Shown in pieces: positions 12,301-24,400 of a stretch of DNA of 64,000 nt. The notes under the pieces were generated by a model. That model was given only the letters and a program-made list of their open reading frames with translations. It did not search any database and was not told the DNA's origin. The number at the start of each line of letters is the position of its first letter. The first letter of the stretch is position 1. The position numbers and the translations under genes are program-made. The stretch comes from Phoronis australis (Eukaryota; Phoronida; Phoronidae), in assembly GCA_002633005.1 (NCBI GenBank), contig NMRA01000313.1, positions 186,001 to 250,000 on the forward strand. Reading direction: 5' to 3'.

Positions 12301-15177
12301 ATGCTAGGCAACCATTTCTTCACGTCCTCTGCCGTACCGAGAGTGTGCTAAAACAGAAAACTTCAAGGTATACTTAAATAGAATTTTTTAACGACACAAA
12401 AAATGAACAATTTCTATGACAATAGATACTGCTTATTTTGCCCAAAAAATATGCTATGGGCATACCTGAAAAAATGATGAGATTGTTCCATCCTCAACAG
12501 CTTGTTGTACAGTTTCAGTAGCTATGAAAACATTTTACCATAATTCTTAATGCCATCATAGACAGAGATGAGCTGTCTGCTTCAAGTGAACCACAGCTGA
12601 GCTCCCATCAGGACAAGGCAAGAACAATTGCATGAATTAGTTCATCCGACTGTGGTTGAATTTGATGATTGAACTCACTCATAAAATTCATTTTCAAATG
12701 AATCTCTCAACTGAATTTTGTGACAGCAGCTATCAAATTGACCCTGGGTGGGAATGTCGGTCCATATGTTGCCTTGTCATCACCGACTCGACTTAATTTT
12801 AAATAATAAGTATTTGCACCAAGTGGTAAGCTGATCCCATTTCCCAAGCTGAAAATTTCAAGCAAACCTATGTCGAACAATTTCAATTTAGGGTCGAATT
12901 CTGTCAACAGTGTGATTTTTTGAGTTGAAAATACAGAATCCAGTGGTTGTTATGTCAAGCCCTGAAAATATTTACACAAGAAAAATTACCAGCTTTGGTC
13001 TTGGTGGATTTTTCTTCTGAAATTCTGGAAGAGAACAGTACCAATTAGTCAACTAGAAGGTGAAATCACAGGACCTTATCTCTGTTTTTAGAATTATATA
13101 ACTCGCACATTATTTTTACTTGCCGAGCATAAGCATAAAAGTACCACCATGGAACACTATAATTTCAATTATTTGTGTTATGAATGAGAAAAAAATGCTT
13201 TTCACACATGGTTCGAGATTTTAAAGCATTAAATTTTCCAAACTTGATTCAGAACCATGATTGAAGGTAGATCAAATTGTATAAGAGACAGACTGGAAGC
13301 GCCATCAATTCCATTTCAATGACAGTAGAGGGTGAAAGTCATGCCACTTTTGCACTCTCGACAATGGATGGTCAGGCAGCAGCTGACCCCAGGGTGGCAA
13401 GCAATTGATGACTATCCCACACCGTGGCAAGCGTGTACCTAGCGTGACTTCATCCTCGACTGTCACTGAAATGTGGATCCAGTCTACTTTGGTAGGAGAG
13501 GCGTGTTCTACAAATATCAAGTAGATAAGCTCTTCCGTTTGTAAAAAGCAAACAAATATTTAATTCTGGTAAGCACAATGTTGTAACTATAGTAACAAAT
13601 GAACCACAGAGAAGAAAAAGTTTCATAACGGGAGTATTTGTTCGAGTTGGAAGATATTAAAACACATCGACAACCTCCTAAGGTGTTCCTCTATGCGCAA
13701 AAGGTATTTATAACAACGTGACTTTGATGGTTTAGTCGGTGCGAGGCATAATTCGCCGAAAAGCTTCCAGCGCACAGAGCACCTATAGGAGCTGCATCGC
13801 CTCTGGTTCAGGCCAACAGAGGCGATGGTCATTGCCTACGCTATAGCATAGCCATAGGTCTGCTTGCTTTGCCTTTGGGCGATTGCTAACCCACACTCCT
13901 TTTTTGAATTTGGTATATCAGGCCTCACGCTGTCTGTAATAAGGTCAACAAGAACTGAAGTGCATTTTCTGGCGTATGCAGCTTCATCTAGTAGCTTCAA
14001 AGTCTCTACTGGACAGCTAGAGCCTAGACGGTGCGGTGGTCACTGTCTAGCATAGGCAATGACCATCGCCTCTGTTGGCCCGAACCAGAGGCGATGCAGA
14101 GGCTATAGGCGCTCTGTACGCCGGAAGCTTTTCGGCGAATTATGCCTCGCACCGACTAAACCATCAGAGCCACGCTGTTATAAATACCTTTTGCGCATAG
14201 AGGAACACCTGAGGAGGTTGTCGATGTGTTTAATTCCTTCCAACTCGAACAAATACTCCCATTATCAAACTGTTTCTTCGAGCAGTCCCTATTTCAGTTC
14301 CCAAAATCGTGAACTCACCATTTTTATACTGCGCACGCTCCAATTTTTACCGCGCTCGCTAGGTGATGTGACTTCATGACCTCAATCTTTAAATAGGCCA
14401 AAGGTGAGCCATTGCGGTCTTGTCAGTCAAATGTTCGTTTCCAAAATGCCACCACTTATACTTGTCTTTAATTGGCGTTACTTGAAACTGATTGTATTTC
14501 AATGAATTATTGTTTGTATTTGATAAAAATAAATGCTGTTGATATGACATTTAATAGTCTTTGTGCACATATTTGACATTTTAATGTTTAACAACACGGC
14601 AAATGCACGGCTGGTTCCCGGCAGCACGTACGCGAAGGGCGGGAACTTCAGCTTTCAAAGTTCGCCGGTAGGTCCGCAACTTCTGACCTTCGGCCTGGTT
14701 AAAAAAATGAAAAAGTTGATTTCACGATTTTGGGAACTGAAATAGGGACTGCTCGAAGAAAAAGTTTCATAACGGGAGTATTTGTTCGAGTTGGAAGGAA
14801 TTAAACACATCGACAACCTCCTAAGGTGTTCCTCTATGCGCAAAAGGTATTTATAACAACGTGACTTTGATGGTTTAGTCGGTGCGAGACATAATTCGTC
14901 GAAAAGCTTCCGGCGTACAGAGCGCCTATAGCCTCTGGTCATTGCCTATGAGGCTATGATATATGACCTATGTCTAGCACTGAGACTAACAAATCAGGTG
15001 AATATAGTTTAGTACTTAAGCTAAGTCGGTAAATGTGAATGAGTTAGCGATCTAAAATTCCATTGAACTTGCAAAAAAATTGAAGTTTGGCCACTTAAAT
15101 GTCATTTAACCTTCTTTTTCTTGTCGTAAAATCCAACGGTTTAATCGACCCAGCTGTTTTTCTTCGTTCCGCGCCAT
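9398..15177 (-). CDS. conserved-looking nuclear protein of unrecognised family, 267 aa, five exons
   Basis: Exons 15111-15177, 12990-13016, 12466-12521, 12273-12347 and 9398-9976 join in phase and give 267 residues with a normal stop. The start ATG (complement of 15175-15177) begins MARNEEKQLGRLNRW, and the M-A-R-N-x-E-K opening recalls splicing factor ISY1, although the rest does not match ISY1. Then come a lysine-rich linker, part of it from a 27-nt microexon; a central helical stretch containing KKWLPSIVRDIDINLK and YTPEKIELYRNEVRRLQREY (residues about 56-100); a PWTERSY motif; a low-complexity Ser/Asp/Lys region; and an acidic tail LDYDSSDSDEGQNS. Composition and tail suggest a nuclear protein, perhaps linked to RNA processing, but this is inference. 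The gene is head-to-head with GTF2F1. A polyadenylation signal lies only 15 bp past the stop. Exon structure is well supported; function is not known to me. Confidence 0.8.
13612..13838 (-). mobile_element. solo arm of the long-TIR (MULE-like) element family
   Basis: A single arm in the same orientation as the right arms of the two full copies at 14053 and 16013. It ends in the family terminus ATTGCCTA at 13831-13838. Its inner end stops abruptly after GAAGAAAAAGTTTCATAACG and no partner arm lies to the left, so this is a truncated or recombined copy. It lies in intron 1 of the minus-strand nuclear-protein gene. Confidence 0.75.
14053..14970. mobile_element. long-TIR (MULE-like / foldback) non-autonomous element, copy A
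   Basis: Inverted arms at 14053-14312 and 14722-14970 flank a unique core of about 0.4 kb. The left end begins TAGGCAATGACCATCGCC. The flanks TGTCTAGCA at 14044-14052 and 14971-14979 form a 9-bp target-site duplication. The right end is rearranged: a segment of the outer arm is missing, and 22 bp follow ATTGCCTA before the duplication. No transposase frame is present. Arms of about 260 bp with a 9-bp duplication fit Mutator-like (MULE) or foldback elements; assignment to a superfamily is inference. It sits in intron 1 of the minus-strand gene. Confidence 0.85.
15111..15177 (-). other. first coding exon of the unrecognised nuclear-protein gene
   Basis: The ATG is the complement of 15175-15177 and lies inside a GCGCCATTTTGG sequence, a YY1-like promoter or initiator context. 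The exon encodes 22 codons plus one base and ends at a GTTAAAT donor. Its phase (one base) matches exactly the two bases supplied by the 27-nt exon at 12990-13016. Confidence 0.8.
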
Positions 15178-15468
15178 TTTGGAGTTAGGTTTTGACAAAG
15201 CAGTTCACTTTAGTAGCGTAATATTTTAGAAGCGTTTTTTGTAAGTTTTTTAATTTTAACTGGATGGCCATGTGATATTAATTTAATAAATATTGCTAAA
15301 AGCAAAAAACACATTGCAATTAATACTTCATAATGCAATTAATACTTCATATAGCTTTACTCTGTTTTCAACAAGTTCGAAAGTATTTTTCAGACGTTTA
15401 CACAAAGTTCACAAATGGGAACATGTCTTTTACTTTGAACACAAAGCTAAAAGATACGCACAGATGAT
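15178..15468. promoter_or_regulatory. bidirectional promoter between the minus-strand nuclear-protein gene and GTF2F1
   Basis: Only 291 bp separate the two start codons, which point away from each other. A YY1-like GCGCCATTTTGG lies at 15171-15182, over the minus-strand start. No TATA box is evident at a sensible position for GTF2F1. A possible 3' splice site (GTATTTTTCAG, ending near 15391) may mean the GTF2F1 5' UTR is spliced. The start sites themselves cannot be read from the sequence. Confidence 0.6.
15464..15466 (+). promoter_or_regulatory. out-of-frame upstream ATG overlapping the GTF2F1 start
   Basis: This ATG lies 5 nt before the GTF2F1 start in another frame. It has a poor context (C at -3, A at +4), while the main start has G at both positions. 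Read through the spliced exons, it opens a 61-codon frame ending at a TAA in exon 4. Leaky scanning would let ribosomes reach the true start. Whether the transcript includes it depends on the unmapped 5' end. Confidence 0.5.
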
Positions 15469-18400
15469 ATGGCTTCCAGTCAGGTGAGAGCCCGAAAGGG
15501 AAAGCATATGGTATTCGGTAAATTGTATATTAACCTAGTATGCTAGATTCTGTTTCTCGGCAACGACACAGCGGAATGAATTAGAGAGCGAAGTCTACTT
15601 GTGGATCCCACATAATTCATATCTCCTAATGATCGCACATGGATTATATAGTATGCCTCATTCAATTTGTCACTATCCGGTCTTTACTCTTATGCTCAAA
15701 TTATTTAGATTCAGTATTTCACTTTCCAAAAATTGCTAGTGCTAGGTCATATAGATTAATTACATGTACATACACACCACCCCTCATTCATTGTCATCAA
15801 TTTCGGTTCTGACACCAAACTTCCAAACTCCAAAGCATTAAAAAATCCATAAACCACTGACAGTGATTTGGAAACTTACAGTAGCTTCAGTTTGGCACAG
15901 GCGTCAGTTTGGCTAACCAAACCACGCCAAATTGAAGTGCGCCAAATCAAGTTTGTCACACTTACTTCAGTTTGGATTGCAATAGTGCCACCGTACTTGA
16001 CTGGGCTCCGTATAGGCAATGACCATCGCCTCTGTTGGCCCAAAGCAGAGGCGATGGAGAGGCTATAGGCGCTCTGTACGCCAGAAGCTTTTCGGCGAAT
16101 TATGCCTCGCACCGACTAAACCATCAAAGTCACGTTGTTATAAATACCTATTGCGCATAGAGGAACACCTTAGGAGGTTGTCGATGTGATTAATTCCTTC
16201 CAACTCGAACAAATACTCCCGTTATGAAACTTTTTCTTCGAGCAGTCCCTGTTTCAGTTCCCAAAGTCGTGAACTCACCATTTTTATACTGCGCACGCTC
16301 CAATTCATGACCTCAATCTTTAAATAGGCCAAAGGTGAGCCATTGCGGTCTTGTCAGTCAAATGTTCCTTTCCAAAATGCCACCACTTATACTTGTCTTT
16401 AATTGGCGTTACTTGAAACTGATTGTATTTCAATGAATCATTGTTTGTATTTGATAAAAATAAATGCTGTTGATATGACATTTAATAGTCTTTGTGCACA
16501 TATTTGACATTTTAATGTTTAACAACACGGCAAATGCACGGCTGGTTCCCGGCAGCACGTACGCGAAGGGCGGGAACTTCAGCTTTCAAAGTTCGCCGGT
16601 AGGTCCGCAACTTCTGACCTTCGGCCTGGTTAAAAAAAATGAAAAAGTTGATTTCACGATTTTGGGAACTGAAATAGGGACTGCTCGAAGAAAAAGTTTC
16701 ATAACGGGAGTATTTGTTCGAGTTGGAAGGAATTAAACACATCGAAAACCTCATAAGGTGTTCCTCTATGCGCAAAAGGTATTTGTAACAACGTGACTTT
16801 GATGGTTTAGTCGGTGCGAGGCATAATTCGCCGAAAAGCTTCCGGCGTACAGAGCGCCTATAGCCTCTACATCGCCTCTGGTTCGGGCCAACAGAGGCGA
16901 TGGTCATTGCCTAGGCTCCGTAGTGATGGTGATACTCCTGTAGGCGCTTCATTCTCTGGAAACTTTTCAGAGAATTATGCCTCACCCTGATTAAAACATC
17001 AAAGTCACATTCTTAGTATATTTTGCGCATACAGGGATCGACACCTTAGGAGGCAGTCGATGTCTCTAATTCCTACCAAATCCAACAAATACTCCCGTAA
17101 TCTAACTCTTTTTTCAAGCAGTCCTTTGTTCAGTTGCCCAAATATGCAACTGGCTTCTTTAAAAATGTGCTTGCTTTGTTTTTACACTGCCAATTTAGGC
17201 ACTTCTCGAAAAAAAGTTGGAATACGGGATTATTAGTTTGAGATGAAAGGAATAAAGACTTTGACAGCCTTCTGTGGTGTCCCCCTCTAATCTCTATGTG
17301 CAAAAGCTACTTATAGCCACGTGACTTTGATGTTTTAATCAATGTGAGGCATAATTCGCCAAAATGCTTCCGGCGTATGAAGCACTTATGAGAGCATCAT
17401 CGTTTCTACTGGGGCCAGTCGAGACGGTGTCACTGTCTACTCACTGGCAAGTGATAGAAACTGGCTTTTTATACTGTACTAGGGTGCGTCTTTAAAATAG
17501 ATCTGGTATCCAGTTTTCAGTGAATAGCGGTAATAGCCGTTATTCAACTTTTGTCCTGTACTTGTCTAGTCGTCGTGTAGTGTATGTCGCGCCCAGAACC
17601 AAAAATGTGCAACACTCCTCTTTGTGGAACAACCTGCCGACAACGAGACTTGAACCAGGGTTCACGTGTGATAGCCAAGCATCCAAACCATTCTGCCAAA
17701 GAGACAATTGCCAGTTGACAAATGATATAGAGCTCTAGGCTTTATATGGTCGTACATCAAACCCGGAAGTCTTGTCACAGCATCTTGATCATGGGTGCAA
17801 GGGGTGTCTTGCTTTTGGGGGGCAATCCTGCTTTTTTGGGAGGGGCGGGGTTGGAGCAGTTACTAATAGTAATTGAAAACATAACTGATTCGTCAGCCCA
17901 GCTATTTTGCTACCAACACCCTCATATAAGGTTGAGATCACAACGTTTTTGGTTAATTGACTTATAATTTACATATTGGAGGCAAAAAAACTTCAAGGGA
18001 GATGACTTTTTTGACAGCGTTTTTATGGCCCTATCTGTTATTCACTGGCAAGTGTTTCCATACAATGCTTTATTTTGTAAATTGGTTTCAAACATATAGT
18101 GTCATGACGGATGTCTTCAACAATTTTGTGAACATCTAAGTCCGAGTGTCCAACATTTGAGAAACATGATGAATACCAAAATCATGCATGTCCTAATTTT
18201 CAGAAACAGGAAAATTCAATTTCGGCTTAAATTCTGGTGTATTCAAATTCTAGAGACTTCCACATCTGGAAAATTTTCCCATTCTCTCTTTGTGTGTCCT
18301 TGCTGCAAGAACAGTGTGAGCCCACCTTCAGTTGTGGGGTCTTTTTCCTTGTAATGAACATCTAGGCAATAACTGTCTGATTGCACTACCAACTGCTCTG

Positions 18401-21400
18401 GGAGCATTGCATTCCTTAGCCTCGTTCCAGCCTCTGATGTGCTATCACCTTTCATGCAAGCTGAATACTCAGTCAATTTTCTGACTTTATTGACTTCCTT
18501 ATTTGGAAAGTCACATGAGTTGATAACACAGACAAGATCACAAATGTGTTGGCATTACGCAGTGGACATGGTCATAGAATTAAAGGTTTATTGGAGAATT
18601 ATTGTGACGGGTGCACCAATCTATGTCCTCTTAACTGTTGGGAGGACCAGCCTTCATTGCTATTGTTACTTGATATCATTTCTCTGACCAATCGTGAAAC
18701 AGGATAGATTAGAGCCTTCTTTGCCACGGTACCACAGTAACGCTCCCTTTCGTAACTCTTTTGCAGCCTGGAAGTAGTGCTGGTGCGAGTTCATCTTCAG
18801 CATCGCAGGAGTTTGTTGTCAGAATACCCAAGTACGTGTTTATCAGATCAGTATCGTTTACACAAACGATACTGTTTGTTTGTTAGCGAGCTTGATACTG
18901 ATGCGTTCGTATCAAGCTCGCTAACAAAAAGTCTAGTCGTATCTTCTACAAAGTTTATCAGATCATGAGTATTTGTACTTGAGATCATGTGCCTTCTAAA
19001 GATGTTTTCTAAAAAGTGTTTAATGGTAAAAAAAAATAAGTTTGAAATACCATATAGTTGGAGAATATAGTTAGAGAATATAGAGAATGTAGACCACTTA
19101 GTTGGAGAATGTGATGCTATAGGGCTGATGTTGTGGTTAGGTTGGAAAAAAGCAAGATGGACTCTGATAGGTTTAGAATTAGAATTGTTGTTCTTGTCTG
19201 TGTCTGAATCTTGCCATTAATGAATTTATCTTGTAATTTTTTCCTTAGGAATGTTTCCAAAAGGTATAGCATCATGCGATTCAATGGTGCCAACAAAATT
19301 GACTTTTCCAAGTTTCAGCAGGTAAGGACTGTAAAGCAGTGTTTTTGCAGAGTCAAAAGCCATGTTCCATGCACATAAAGTGTTCCAATCGTCTGCATTT
19401 ATTGCACATGTGTATTCTCATTTAATTGTAGTCCATAGCTCTTGGCGCTTTGAAAAGCGCAAGGTTGTCATTTGTGACCTGGTCCCATTTGTAGAATTGC
19501 AGTCACACAATTTCCAACTCACACATGAGTTTGAATTCCCAGGTGGCACACAGTCATTTGACTAATGCAAGTTGGCCAAAAAATTGCATTTCGCAAATGC
19601 CAGCAGCTGCAAGTTGCTCACGTGTTTGTACATTTGGTAAAAAAATTGAATTTACTCTGGAATAGTTAAGAAATAATATTTTATTACTTGGGCAAAATAT
19701 CTGCTCATAGGTATAAAACCTAAATTCTGACATGTGGTAAATAAGCCAAACTTGCCCTTTCCATGCAATGTCACCACCCTAACTTAATTAAGGGTTTATG
19801 TTTATTCTCCATTGGCTATATATCCGATGTTTAGTCTACACAGTGCTTCAATATGTGTAAAGTGTACTTGTTTTTGTGCCACTGGATTTTGCATACTGCC
19901 TGTACTACTGTTTATGTTTTCACGTAAATTTGATTATGTGCACCCTTTGACTACGGCAATTCTTGACCACTTATTTAGCACACAATATGTGGCCAAGTGA
20001 AATTCTATTTTGTCAAATTTCTTCACAGAAAATAACTGTTTTGTCAACTGCTAGCATTGTTTGCAGTGTGTAGTTGTCAAAAAAACAACATTTGAGTACA
20101 TCACCGTTGTTGTCCTTGGTCAATATTCATACCTTGCAGCCAAGAAGAGTATGGATGCTCCTATTGTCCAAAGTATTGCTTCACTCTTTTTCTCAGGCAA
20201 AAATTGCGAGGGAAAATAACTTAAAGGAGTACAAAAGTGCCCACGATATCGAAGACTTGCCAAAGTTTGGAGCTGGCAGTGAGTTTGGCAAGGAACAGAG
20301 GGATGAAGCCCGACGAAAAAAATACGGACTGGCCAAAAGGGTTTATAATGCCGAGGACCAGCCATGGTTGCTCAAGCTTGGCTCAGGGAAACAGGCAAAA
20401 AAGTATGATCTCACGTACATCTCCAGGCCACATGCCTTGCATAGGAATTGTTGATTTTTATTGACACAGAGGTCTTTAATCTAAATTATATTAAGATGAT
20501 TTCTGAATAAGTGAATATTCATTTCTGTCAGTCTAATCTACAAACATTTAGTTTCGTTGTTTCGTTGTTCAGCCTCATGTACGTAGTTAATTTCATGTGG
20601 TGCACTGATGTAATGACAGACCAGATGAATGACATAGATACCTCTGTTTAGAAACTTTAAAAAATTGAACTGAAAATATATATTCTCACAAGGCCTTCAC
20701 GTAAATAAGTGACAACTCTCAATTGATGAAACTAATTCTGTGATCTAATCCAGTGAAAACAGGAATGTATCGTCTAGCTATAATCTACTATCTTGCAGAT
20801 TCAAGGGGACAAGGGAGGGTGGAATATCGGAGAATGCGTCCTACTACATCTTTACACAGTGTCCCGATGGTGCATTTGAGGCGTTGCCCGTCTCAGAATG
20901 GCATAATTTCATGCCTCTAATCAACTACAAGTATCTCAGTGCTGAAGAGGCCGAGGAAGAATTTACCAAGTAGGTCCTGTGTGGTACTATGGTATGCAAC
21001 TTGATAACAGAATGGATGAGTACAGTTTGGTTGTACAACAAAGTCATGTCTGAGGTTATGATGGTGGAAATGCATGATGGGATTCTTTATGCTTGTCTGT
21101 TGCAAAAGTTTCTAGTTGCATTTATCTCTGCTTGCTTACAGTGGGTAAACGATCAGACAAAAAAAATTCCCTGTGTTCACCTAAAACTTCACCATTTGGG
21201 CAACATTGTGCATCTGTTTTTATTGCTTAGTTTATTGACATGTATTGTTCATGTGGCTTGAAGGTTACTCTTAGAGGAGAAGGATCAAGGTTAAACATTT
21301 TTTAATTATGATTTGAGAAGTCGCTTAAGTTATAGACAAACCTCCTCAAACCAATGCAACGGCTCACCACCAACATATAAATAGACAACCTAGAAGATTC

Positions 21401-24400
21401 GCATCATATGACGTCATAAACAGACAGCAACTTCGATTATTGTTTGCCTATGGCTGTTAGAGCATTAGTCACTACAATCCAGGGTTCACTTCAGCGTAAT
21501 GTGTGTCTCATGTCAGCAGTTTGTCCAATATTAGGGTATTGAGGTGAGCGTGGAGTTGGTGGTATGCACTTTTGATCGCAATGCAGGTTTTTTATTGTGC
21601 TTATACAATTATAAAGCATGGAAAAGTCCAAGTCTATGCGTTTAAAGACTATTTTGTTCACATGTTACAAATTTGCCTCCTAAGTTGTCAACGCTTTCTT
21701 CCTTAATGCAATCTCGTGTGTTTTAGACGCGACAAGACAATGAACTACTTCTCACTTATGTTGAAAAAGAGACTCCGCAATGAAGACGATGGTGGCGAGA
21801 CAGAAAAAGAAAAGGTCACGACTACCAAGAAAAAATCGAAAGATTTTGTACGTGCTCTTTTCTTTTTGATTTTAGTGGTTTCGTGGAGGCTTAGCTATAC
21901 CTTTGAACTCATTTTGTTTTCTCAGCATTTTTAGTATCGACTGGAGCTTTTGATGCACGAGAGTGATGTTGTCAGTCTCACCCACTTCAATAGTAGCAAC
22001 CCGTTTTCAATTCGTTGGACATTCCTTTGCTGTTCGCTTTATTGTTGACATTCAATTCATTATTGAACGCTAATTCTACTTAAAAAGTACTATAAGCTTA
22101 ACATAAGAAGTACAAATTTAAAGCTCCAAAGCATATGAGGACACCTTTCTTCACTCTGGGGCACAAGTGTGGTTCCAAAACCGCATGTCCATTGTCATGT
22201 GACAAAATTTGGTCTGACATCCGAAATTGCTTTTTGGCAGATTACATGTGAAAAGGCCGTCTTGTTGGTCTGATCTGAAGCAATTGTAAATGGGTTGTCA
22301 GTTCTTCCCTGGTTTGTGAAACAATTGCTATGAATATTTAGTAACAAGCTGTAACTAATTAAACTGTAGTGTTTTATTTGGTCAAGTTCAGCATTGTTAG
22401 CAGTGAACCATTGTGCATTGAGAATCTAATCTTTTCAAAAGGTAACAAATTGATATTGACCAAACTTTAAAGCCAGAGCTCCAGTCTCCACATTCAAATT
22501 GAACTCCAGTTTTGTGTTTGATAGCCTGCTCTGAGTTTGAACTCAAAGACATGAAAAATGTCCTTTATTTTGTCTGTAGCAGGTTATAATCAATATAAAA
22601 TATAAGATTGCTTGTGTTGACCACTACACTCAAGGTACAAATTTGCCTGTAAATACTTCTGAATTTAGGCTCTTTGGTGCAAACAAATCTGTTACACATA
22701 GGAGAGCGTAAATGGCCGTGTCCTCAAGTGCAAAACAAATTCCATTCAATGAGTTCCTACCCAGATGTTACAGAAAATGTCAAAACTGACTTGAGTTTGA
22801 TTTCGAATTTGGAGACTGGATTTGGTCTACAGATCTCGACATTCTAATCAGTGTTTCTGTGACTCATGAATTTGTGTTAGATGTTGACGGAAATGGAGGA
22901 CTGGGGTGACATGTCAGACGACAGTGAAAAAGAAGCTGGAGAGGAGGACAATGGTGAGGAGGCGAAGACGAAGAAGCAAAAGAAGAACTTTGATTCCGAT
23001 GACGAGGCCGTAGAGGAAAGTGATGAGGGAGACTTTGACGACAAGGAAGTTGATTATATGTCGGACACGTCAAAAAGGTGAGTCATATGATATAGTGAAA
23101 ACATTTTAATGACTTTGTTGGTTCTGCTAGTTCAACAGGAAAAGACATCTTATTGGTTCTTAATGACAGCTTCTGGCTATAAGACCAGTCAGATGTCTTA
23201 GCTGTTTTTCTCAGTGGAGACGGTGAAGGCGATCAAGGGCATCTCATTTGTCTTACATGGCTTAAACTTCACCCATAAGGCAGCCAGGGTTCACATTCAA
23301 AATGTTCTGTGCTAATGAGTGAGAGGTCAGTAGGTTTGTTTTTGTTTTTAGTGAACATCCAACTGCAGAAAGGAGATGTTTTCAAACTGAATGTTTTCTG
23401 AATAGTGAAGAACACAGTGCTCACTCAGTGAACTTTCAGCTGCAGGAACAAGTTGTTCGTAGATTAACATTCAGCAACAGAAACAAGATGTTCACAAGTG
23501 AGCATTTAGAGGCTCACTGGTGAAATCATTCAGCTACAAAAATTACACAATTTTCATTGTCCTGAATGTCAAGCTAAAGGAATGAGATGTTCACACGAGA
23601 ACACTCATTACGCTTCAGGGATGAGATATTCACAAGAATGTTCATGTCACTGTCCTGTAAATATACTATCAACTACAGGAACAAGATGTTCACTCGTGGG
23701 CATTGAGCTGCAAGATATTGGAACAAGATCTTCTAAATGTTGTTATTCTCTTGTAGTGATACTGATGATGAGGAGAGAGAAGGGAAGGACAAGTATGGTG
23801 AGAAGGGTGTAGAGGACGAAGATGGACTGAGGACATTGAATGAATCTGATGATGAAGAGGAGGTAGAGAAGCCGAAGGAGACAGAGGGCGAGGAAGAGCG
23901 AGAGAAGACCAATAAACAGGGTAAGCAAGGGGTGGTGACAGTGAGCTGGGGAGGAGCCAGTGAGCTGGGGAGGGGCCAGTGAGCTTGAGAGAGGCCAATG
24001 AACTGAAGTTTTACAAAATGGTATTCCATTATGACAAAAGTGCTAAATTTAACTATGGCATGTAGCACATCCAAGTTTGGCAGAGTTTTGTCGAAGTCTA
24101 AATTTACTTTTAAAACTACTGTAAGGGCCAGCAAACCCTTAAATGTCATTACACATACTTTTAAGTGATGTCATCTTCTCCATCTGACAATTGCTGTAAA
24201 ATGTCTAGTGTGTTTCCTGCACTACTTGTGTCATGCAGTTTTAGAGTCAGTGAACATTGTCTTTCCGTTCAGGATCTGAACATGATAACAGTAGCAGCAG
24301 CAGCTCGGAAAGTGACTCGGATGATCCGGAGTCCGGCAATGTTACTTCAGCGTTATTTATGCAGGTACGTATTGAATCAAGGCTGTCGACTTTGTGTCTT

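Noticed and set aside
18838-18965. CRISPR-like or bacterial regulatory hairpins
   Set aside because: The setting is a eukaryotic intron, and the two stems are different and not repeated with spacers. A small inserted element is the simpler reading.
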